Shown here: piece by piece, positions 1-4,882 of the stretch
How the letters are laid out: each line of letters starts with the position of its first letter
Numbering within the stretch: the stretch's first letter is position 1
Source: Actinomycetota bacterium
GTDB lineage: Bacteria; Actinomycetota; Thermoleophilia; Gaiellales; Gaiellaceae
Length of the DNA stretch: 10,011 nt
NCBI GenBank assembly: GCA_013696595.1
Contig: JACCYG010000050.1
Coordinates: 1 to 10,011, forward strand
Reading direction: 5' to 3'
Program-made: the position numbers and the translations under genes
The notes under the pieces: model-generated
Told to the model about the DNA's origin: nothing
Seen by the model: only the letters and a program-made list of their open reading frames with translations
Database searches by the model: none

Positions 1-533
1 CCTCGGACGTAGATGCGCGCCTCGTAGATCGAGTCGCCGAGGGCCTCGCCCGCGTCGCCGCAGATGACGAGGCGCCCCGACTGCGCCATGAAGGCGCTCA
101 TGTGCCCGACCGACCCCCGGACGACGATGTCGATTCCCTTCATCGAGATCCCGCAGCGCGCCGACGCCTCGCCGTGGACGACGAGAAGCCCGCCGTGCCC
201 GGTCGCGCCCGCCGATTGGCTTGCGTTGCCGTCGACAACGACGGCCCCGGGCATCATGTTCTCCGCGAGGCCCGTGCCCGCGTTGCCGTGGACGCGGACC
301 GTCGCGAGCTTGTTCATGCCCGCGCAGTAGTAGCCGACGTGGCCCTCGATCTCGATCTCGACCTCGGCGTCGAGACCGGCTGCGACTGCATGCGCGCCGT
401 TCGGGTTGAGGACGCGCCAGCGGCGCGGGGCGTCAGGACCCGGTTCGTGCAAGCGTCGATTCAGATCGCGGAGCGGCGCGGTGGCGAGATCGACGACCTC
501 GACGCCGGTCGTCGCGGCGGCGTCGATCACCAT
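1..533 (-). CDS. glxC: GltB3/FwdC-like GXGXG-domain protein (GlxC/MgsB-like), 3' end outside window
   Basis: Partial gene; 177 residues are visible and the C-terminus lies beyond the left edge. The protein resembles the third (GXGXG, right-handed beta-helix) domain of glutamate synthase, also found in formylmethanofuran dehydrogenase subunit C. Stand-alone versions are called GlxC in rhizobia and MgsB in N-methylglutamate synthase. Visible features are GHVGYYCAGMNKLATV (about residues 64-79), GNAGTGLAENMMPGAVVV (83-100), SAGATGHGGLLVVHGEAS (107-124) and the repeating G-x-G turns to residue 177. In the family this domain is structural and helps link the amidotransferase and FMN synthase parts; that role is known, not seen here. 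Its ATG overlaps the TGA of the upstream amidotransferase gene (TGATG), which implies translational coupling, and no strong Shine-Dalgarno is visible. Family members are roughly 230 residues, so about 50 are missing. The family call is fairly sure; the substrate (ammonia or methylamine) is open. Confidence 0.85.
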   Translation of the reverse strand, partial: MVIDAAATTGVEVVDLATAPLRDLNRRLHEPGPDAPRRWRVLNPNGAHAVAAGLDAEVEIEIEGHVGYYCAGMNKLATVRVHGNAGTGLAENMMPGAVVVDGNASQSAGATGHGGLLVVHGEASARCGISMKGIDIVVRGSVGHMSAFMAQSGRLVICGDAGEALGDSIYEARIYVR

Positions 534-1438
534 CAGACTTTTTCGCGTTCCCAGGCGTACACCACGCCCGGCACGGGCTCCCATTCGCGTGCTTCTGCGG
601 CGCTCGGGAGCACGGAGATCGCGCGCCATTCCGACGCCATCGCGACCCAGTCGTCCGTCTCCGCGATCACGGCGGGCTTGCAGGCGATCGGGTCGCGAAG
701 GACGGCGAAGCCGTCCACGGTGCCCACGAGGAACGTGTAGAAGCCGTCGAGGTCCTCGAGACACCCTTCGAGCGCCTGCTCGAGCGTGGCGCCTTCGCGC
801 AAGCGCCAGGCGAGGTACCCGGCCGCCACCTCGGTGTCGTTCTCGGTGTCGAACGAGACCCCCTCGCGTCGCAGGCGCTCGCGAACACGGTTGTGGTTCG
901 AGAGCGAGCCGTTGTGGACGAGACAGAGGTCGAGCCCGGTCGAGAACGGGTGCGACCCTTCGGTCGTGACTCGGCTCTCCGTCGCCATGCGCGTGTGCCC
1001 GAGCGCGTGGGTCCCGTGCAGGTCGTTCAGCGCAAACTGGCGCACGAACTCTTCTGGCCGGCCGGTCTCCTTGTAGATCTCGATCGTCTGCCCGGCGCTC
1101 ATCACGCGAAGCTCCGGGTGAGCCTGCCGCACCCACGCCTCGGCCTCGGACGCCTCGGCCTCGACCACGACGACAGCGTGGTTCGAGCGAACGCTTGCCT
1201 CGGGCGTCCCGCCGAAGACGTTCCCGAGATCGGCCCCCACGGCGTCCCAGTCCTGGAGCGGGTCGGCGGACTGAAACGTCAGCTTGCTCGAGCCCGGAGG
1301 CGCGGGATCGCGGTAGACGGCGACGCCGGCGCTGTCGGGCCCGCGATCGCTCATCTGCGTAAGCATCGCGGCCACATGCTCGCCGAGCGTGTCCTCGATC
1401 TCAGGCGACTTGGCGAAGAGTCCGACGATTCCACACAT
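533..1438 (-). CDS. glxB: Class II glutamine amidotransferase (GlxB/MgsA-like)
   Basis: A 301-residue N-terminal-nucleophile amidotransferase, equivalent to the glutaminase domain of glutamate synthase (GltB1). It should hydrolyse glutamine, or gamma-glutamylmethylamide in the N-methylglutamate pathway, and pass the amine to a partner synthase. Cys2 directly after the initiator Met (MCGIVGLFAK) is the catalytic nucleophile. Further class II marks are DRGPDSAG (31-38), GHTRMATES (147-155, Arg150), LVHNGSLSNH (173-182, Asn176/Gly177) and ENDTEVAA (199-206, Asp201). A stretch around residues 80-125 is an insert relative to the compact fold and is typical of stand-alone GlxB types. The start is fixed by Cys2. 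No Shine-Dalgarno is visible, so translation may be leaderless. The stop overlaps the ATG of the next gene, so the two subunits are probably made together. The glutamine synthetase lies 93 nt upstream. Class assignment is secure; the choice between ammonia and methylamine metabolism is inference. Confidence 0.9.
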   Translation of the reverse strand: MCGIVGLFAKSPEIEDTLGEHVAAMLTQMSDRGPDSAGVAVYRDPAPPGSSKLTFQSADPLQDWDAVGADLGNVFGGTPEASVRSNHAVVVVEAEASEAEAWVRQAHPELRVMSAGQTIEIYKETGRPEEFVRQFALNDLHGTHALGHTRMATESRVTTEGSHPFSTGLDLCLVHNGSLSNHNRVRERLRREGVSFDTENDTEVAAGYLAWRLREGATLEQALEGCLEDLDGFYTFLVGTVDGFAVLRDPIACKPAVIAETDDWVAMASEWRAISVLPSAAEAREWEPVPGVVYAWEREKV

Positions 1439-1446
1439 ATGTTCTA

Positions 1447-1452
1447 AATCTA
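1447..1452 (-). promoter_or_regulatory. Possible -10 element for a leaderless amidotransferase transcript
   Basis: TAGATT on the minus strand ends 8 nt before the ATG of the amidotransferase gene. That spacing would place transcription start at or next to the ATG, and no Shine-Dalgarno is seen there, as expected for leaderless mRNAs common in actinobacteria. No convincing -35 hexamer lies 16-18 nt upstream. It is a weak, position-based call. Confidence 0.25.
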
Positions 1453-1504
1453 CACTCGGTTTTAGGCGAAACTGCGCTTGATTCCACCGATCTTGGTGCC
1501 AGCC

Positions 1505-1525
1505 ATATGTCGCAGTCCTACATAT
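1505..1525. repeat. Inverted repeat after the glutamine synthetase gene
   Basis: ATATGT and ACATAT (6-bp arms, 1505-1510 and 1520-1525) are separated by 9 nt and begin 7 nt beyond the glnT stop codon. The 93-bp gap that holds it is clearly more AT-rich than the flanking genes. No T-run follows on the minus strand, so this is not a standard intrinsic terminator. It could be an operator dyad or an mRNA stem between glnT and the amidotransferase gene. The function is unknown. Confidence 0.35.
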
Positions 1526-1531
1526 AATCGT

Positions 1532-2899
1532 TCAGAAGCGCGTCAGGTACTCGTTCACCTCCCAGGGCGTGACCTGCTCGTGGTATTGCGTCCACTCGTT
1601 CCGCTTCACGCGGATGAAGTAGTCAACGTAGTCCTCATCGCGCCCGCGCCCGAGCGCCTCGCGGATGACGTCGTCCTTTTCGAGCTCGCGTGTCGCGTCG
1701 AGCAGGTTCGCGGGTAGGAGCTCGACGCCGCGCTTCTTCAGCTCGTCCTCGGACGCCTGGTACAGGTTTCCGGGGTTGGGGTCGCCGGGATCGAGCTTGT
1801 TCTCGATTCCGTCGAGCCCTGCGGCCAGCACGACCGTGGCGGCGAGGTACGGGTTGCACGCTCCGTCGATCGTCCGGTCCTCGACGCGGCCGGGACCGGG
1901 GATACGAAGCATTTGGGTGCGGTTGTTGTAGCCGTACGTGACATAGACCGGCGACCACGTTGCCCCGCTCGTCGGGGCGCCGACGCGCAGGCGCTTGTAC
2001 GAGTTCACGGTCGGCGCGGTCACCGCGATGTAGGCCTTGGCGTGCTTCTTGAGCCCGCCGATGAAGTGGTAGGCGGTTTCCGAGAGCCCGAGTCCGCGCG
2101 GGTCGTCGTCGTCGAGGAAGGTGTTCGTGTCCCCGTCCCAGAGCGACATGTGGAAGTGGCAACCGTTGCCCGTGAGATGGCTGAACGGCTTCGGCATGAA
2201 GGTGGCGAGGAGGCCGCGCTGCTGCGCGAGCGTGTGGACCATGTACCGGAAGAAGATCCCGCGGTCGCAGCTCGTGAGCGCGTCCGTGTAGTGGAAGTTC
2301 TGCTCGAACTGGCCGTTTGCGTCCTCGTGGTCGTTGGCGTAGTTCCCCCACCCGAGCTGGTTCACGTAACGGGAGACCGTGGTCAGGAACTCGTAGTTCC
2401 GCGTGAGCCCCTTGAGGTCGTAGCAGGGCTTCTCGAGCGTGTCGAGCGGGTCGGCGACCTCGATCTTCCCGCCATCGGTCTGGCGAATGAGGAAGTACTC
2501 GAGCTCGAGGCCCATCATGAACTCGAAGCCCTTCTGACGCGCCCGCTCAAGCTGACGGCGGAGGATCGTTCGGGGGTCGTACGGCCACTCCTCGCCCTCG
2601 ACGTAGACGTCGCAGGCGAAGCGCCCGAGGTTCGGCTGCCACGGAACCGGTGTGTAGCTCTGGAGGTCCGGCATCGCCGCGATGTCGGGATCGCTCGGGA
2701 CTTGGCCGAGCTCGCCGGCGGCGAAGCCCGCGAAACCGGCGCCGTCCGTGACCAGGTCCTCGAGGTACTCGGCCGGGATCAGCTTGGCGCTCGGGCGCGC
2801 GTACATGTCGACGAACTGCGCGAAGTAGAACTCGATGCCGCGCTCGTCGGCGTCACGGCGTATGTCGTCGAGGCTCAGCGCCGTCCTCGTCGTGGCCAT
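1532..2899 (-). CDS. glnT: GlnT-type (type III) glutamine synthetase / gamma-glutamylmethylamide synthetase-like
   Basis: A 455-residue glutamine synthetase-fold ligase that joins an amine (ammonia, or methylamine in GmaS members) to the gamma-carboxyl of glutamate using ATP. Visible marks are the N-terminal beta-grasp part (AKLIPAEYL about 38-46; DGAGFAGFA 52-60), metal-binding glutamates in GLELEYFL (130-137), NDHEDANGQFEQN (189-201), the nucleotide/glutamate region FMPKPFSHLTGNGCHFHMS (234-252), TVNSYKRL (297-304) and the arginine-rich NNRTQMLRIPGPGRVEDR (325-342). These spellings match the GlnT group (rhizobial GlnT, GmaS) rather than GlnA. The length is normal for the group. A strong Shine-Dalgarno (AAGGAGGA) lies 8-9 nt before the ATG, partly inside a hairpin. 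It follows the GAF-PucR regulator by 71 nt and precedes GlxB/GlxC-like genes. In other bacteria this arrangement makes gamma-glutamylmethylamide and N-methylglutamate, or assimilates ammonia. Sequence alone does not settle the amine used. Confidence 0.92.
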   Translation of the reverse strand: MATTRTALSLDDIRRDADERGIEFYFAQFVDMYARPSAKLIPAEYLEDLVTDGAGFAGFAAGELGQVPSDPDIAAMPDLQSYTPVPWQPNLGRFACDVYVEGEEWPYDPRTILRRQLERARQKGFEFMMGLELEYFLIRQTDGGKIEVADPLDTLEKPCYDLKGLTRNYEFLTTVSRYVNQLGWGNYANDHEDANGQFEQNFHYTDALTSCDRGIFFRYMVHTLAQQRGLLATFMPKPFSHLTGNGCHFHMSLWDGDTNTFLDDDDPRGLGLSETAYHFIGGLKKHAKAYIAVTAPTVNSYKRLRVGAPTSGATWSPVYVTYGYNNRTQMLRIPGPGRVEDRTIDGACNPYLAATVVLAAGLDGIENKLDPGDPNPGNLYQASEDELKKRGVELLPANLLDATRELEKDDVIREALGRGRDEDYVDYFIRVKRNEWTQYHEQVTPWEVNEYLTRF

Positions 2900-2906
2900 G
2901 TTGGGT

Positions 2907-2932
2907 GTCCTCCTTCCTCGGTGTGGGAGGAC
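2907..2932 (-). promoter_or_regulatory. Hairpin overlapping the glnT ribosome binding site
   Basis: On the minus strand GTCCTCC (2932-2926) pairs perfectly with GGAGGAC (2913-2907) across a 12-nt loop. The downstream arm contains the Shine-Dalgarno of glnT, whose ATG starts 7 nt after the arm. When folded, the hairpin would hide the ribosome binding site. It could control translation (RNA-binding protein, temperature or ligand), or it could be a by-product of a purine-rich Shine-Dalgarno. The pairing is seen; regulation is inferred. Confidence 0.45.
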
Positions 2933-2970
2933 GATAACGCCCGCGAGGCGCCCGCGCCGATGGCCGATTC

Positions 2971-4650
2971 CTACAAGTGGTGCGGCCCCGATGTGTTGCC
3001 CAGAGCCTCCTGCAACTTCACCATCTTCACGGCGATCTCGACCATGAGCCAGTCGTCCTTGCGGAGGTCGATCCCCGTCAACTCCATGATACGCCGAAGT
3101 CGCTGGCGGAGCGTGTTGGGGTGCACGTAGAGCGCCTCTGCCGTCGCGCTGATGTTGCCGCGGCGCCGCAGGAACTCCTCGAGCGTTCGCAGGAGCGACG
3201 TCGAGCGCTGCCGGTCGTAATCCGCCAGGAGAGCGACGGCGTCTCGGTGCACGTCACGGACGCCCACGTCGAACGACATGCGAAGGAGGTACTTGTACGG
3301 CCCGAGCTCGTCGTAGGTCATCACGCCGGGCTTTCCTCCGAGGATTGTCCGCCCGAGGAGCGCGTGACGAGCCTCCTCGAATCCGGCAGGAAAGCTCGCC
3401 AGACCCGCGCACGGGTTCGAGACGCCGAGCGAAACCGGCGTCTCGAGCTCGCTTTCGATCCGACGGATGCCATCGAGGATGTGGGCCTCGCCTCTCGATG
3501 GCACTCGAAGCAGCGCGCGCAGGAGCTCGTCCCGCCGGTCGAAGAGGGAACCGGGTGCCAGTGATCTGAGTGCGCGCTCGAGGTTCTCGTCCGGCGGGCT
3601 CGCGGCCACCACCAGGTAACGCACCTCGAAGTCGAAGCCGAGACGGAGGGCGCGCGCATCGAGATCGCCGACCGCGCGCCCGCCCGAAAGCTCCTCGAAG
3701 AAGTCCTTGATGAGGTTCTTCTCCGTCAGGCGCTCGATCAACTCGATCTTCTTGAGCGCGACGGCGGTTTGGTTGGCGGCGGCGCGGGCGAGGTCCACCT
3801 CCGACGTGCCCTCCGCGAGGATAAGCCCGAGGAGCTCGTCGTTGGCGACGAGCGGCACGGCCACCCGGGCCGACCGGCCGCTCCTGGCGAGCTCGGGGCC
3901 AAGCTCCGAGAGACCGATCGCCTTGCGTGCTTCCGCGTCCGGGGGCGCCGACGCACGCAGGATGAGCTCCTCGGTTCCTGCATCGAGCAGGTAGACATGG
4001 CTGGCCGTGGCGTTGAGGAGGTCGAGGGCACGCGCCACGACCGCGGGGAGGAGCTCGTCGAGCGTCTCGGAGCGGGCGATCGTCTCGCCGAGCTGAGTCA
4101 GATGCTCGAGCTCGCTCACGCGGCGGCGAGTTTCCTCGTACAGGCGCGCGTTCTCGATCGCCCCGGCGACGAGCGAAGCGGTCGAGACGAGGACGGCGGC
4201 TTCGGCCTCCGTGAACTCGCGCGGCGCCTCGGTGTGGAGGGAGATGACGCCGATTGGTTCGCCGTCGTGGGCGAGGATCGGCACGCAGACGAGCGACTGG
4301 AAGCGTTCTTCCTCGAGCTCGGGGACGAACTTCACCCTGGGGTCGTCCAGCGCGCGTTCGCGGATGAACGCGGGCTCGCCGTGCTCGGCGGCCCACCAGG
4401 CGAGCCCCTCTCCCTGTTCGAGCGCGATCCGTCCTACGAGGTGCGAATAGGGTGATGAAGCCGCGCGGAGCACGAGGCGTTCGCCGTCGTTCTCGACGAG
4501 GTAGACGAAGCAGGCGTGAACCGCGGCCGCGTCGGAGAGGAGTCGGACGACGGCGCCGAGGACCTCCTCGAGGTCCAGCGAGGACGCGACCGTCGAGATG
4601 ATCTCGTACAGGATCCGGTCGTCACTCGTGTGTGCCGCAGTCCTGGCGAT
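2971..4650 (-). CDS. GAF-GAF-PucR family transcriptional regulator (non-standard start)
   Basis: Cytoplasmic sensor-regulator. The first GAF domain spans the N-terminal ~180 residues (YEIISTVASSLDLEEVL through VAGAIENARLYEETRRR). A linker (VSELEHLTQLGETIA) leads to a second GAF (LDELLPAVVARALDLL through ANQTAVALKKIELIERL). Next comes a CdaR/PucR-type GGDEF-like middle segment, then a C-terminal PucR helix-turn-helix (RTLEEFLRRRGNISATAEAL, then YVHPNTLRQRLRRIMELTG). PucR-type proteins control nitrogen, purine or sugar-acid catabolism; the ligand here is unknown. The only canonical start in frame (GTG at 4473) would cut the first GAF in half, yet clear GAF sequence continues upstream to a TAG at 4662-4660 without any ATG, GTG or TTG. 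I place the start at ATC (4650), which has an AGGA 7 nt upstream; a sequencing error in an ATG is an alternative. It precedes glnT by 71 nt and lies downstream of fdhA, so it may control either module. Confidence 0.8.
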   Translation of the reverse strand: MARTAAHTSDDRILYEIISTVASSLDLEEVLGAVVRLLSDAAAVHACFVYLVENDGERLVLRAASSPYSHLVGRIALEQGEGLAWWAAEHGEPAFIRERALDDPRVKFVPELEEERFQSLVCVPILAHDGEPIGVISLHTEAPREFTEAEAAVLVSTASLVAGAIENARLYEETRRRVSELEHLTQLGETIARSETLDELLPAVVARALDLLNATASHVYLLDAGTEELILRASAPPDAEARKAIGLSELGPELARSGRSARVAVPLVANDELLGLILAEGTSEVDLARAAANQTAVALKKIELIERLTEKNLIKDFFEELSGGRAVGDLDARALRLGFDFEVRYLVVAASPPDENLERALRSLAPGSLFDRRDELLRALLRVPSRGEAHILDGIRRIESELETPVSLGVSNPCAGLASFPAGFEEARHALLGRTILGGKPGVMTYDELGPYKYLLRMSFDVGVRDVHRDAVALLADYDRQRSTSLLRTLEEFLRRRGNISATAEALYVHPNTLRQRLRRIMELTGIDLRKDDWLMVEIAVKMVKLQEALGNTSGPHHL

Positions 4651-4729
4651 GCGCGGATCCTAACTTTTTGCAGGGATTTCGCCGAAGCTGGCGCACGAAT
4701 CATGTACTCGCGCGCGTCTGACTACGGGT

Positions 4730-4761
4730 CCCGACCCGCCCCCTGCCACGGGTTCAGCCTA
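4730..4761 (-). repeat. Left copy of a ~31-bp inverted repeat flanking fdhA and the cupin gene
   Basis: Read on the minus strand it is TAGGCTGAACC, then CGTG, then GCAGGGGGCGGGTCGGG. The copy at 8355-8385 on the plus strand has the same 11-nt and 17-nt blocks with TGA between them. Similarity continues a few bases upstream (CGCGC versus CGCGT). Chance is an unlikely explanation. It may be a promoter-plus-operator unit, a regulator site or a dispersed intergenic repeat. Confidence 0.6.
4756..4761 (-). promoter_or_regulatory. Candidate -10 (TAGGCT) upstream of the regulator
   Basis: TAGGCT fits the loose actinobacterial -10 pattern TAnnnT and points toward the regulator gene, about 105 nt before the proposed start. 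No consensus -35 is present; the -35 position overlaps the palindrome at 4773-4784, which would suit an activated or repressed promoter. The hexamer is inside the ~31-bp sequence that recurs inverted at 8355-8385. Confidence 0.3.
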
Positions 4762-4772
4762 GCGCGGAAATG

Positions 4773-4784
4773 CCCACATGTGGG
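4773..4784. promoter_or_regulatory. Perfect 12-bp palindrome, candidate operator
   Basis: CCCACATGTGGG is a perfect palindrome in the roughly 230-nt gap between the fdhA stop and the regulator. It ends 11 nt upstream of the TAGGCT candidate -10 and so covers the -35 region. A dimeric regulator, perhaps the adjacent PucR-type protein acting on its own gene, could bind here. The palindrome is seen; the binding is inferred. I see no gene or terminator in the rest of this gap. Confidence 0.4.
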
Positions 4785-4882
4785 TCACCGAAATGGGACG
4801 AAGTTGTGCCAGCCCGACGCGTGACCGGGTCTGTGGACGCGAAGCGTAAGGATCACGATGCCAAGGGCGGAGGAGGGGTGCG

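Noticed and set aside
102..740. Plus-strand open frame of 212 codons opposite glxC and glxB
   Set aside because: It runs across the junction of two clear minus-strand genes and has no domain features.
1523..1528. TATAAT on the plus strand as a promoter
   Set aside because: It would drive antisense transcription into glnT, lacks a -35, and lies in a small AT-rich gap where such a hexamer can arise by chance.
1913..3130. Plus-strand open frame of 405 codons opposite glnT
   Set aside because: Antisense to strongly conserved glutamine synthetase motifs, with a Val/Arg/Glu-rich composition typical of the complement of GC-rich coding DNA.
3254..4396. Minus-strand open frame of 380 codons in the regulator region
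   Set aside because: Arg-rich frame-shifted copy of the GAF-PucR coding sequence.
4434..4703. Start of the regulator at ATG 4703 through a frameshift
   Set aside because: An in-frame TAG sits at 4662-4660 directly before the regulator frame, so a simple one-base fix in the A-run does not join the frames; the sequence from 4703 shows no GAF-like extension.
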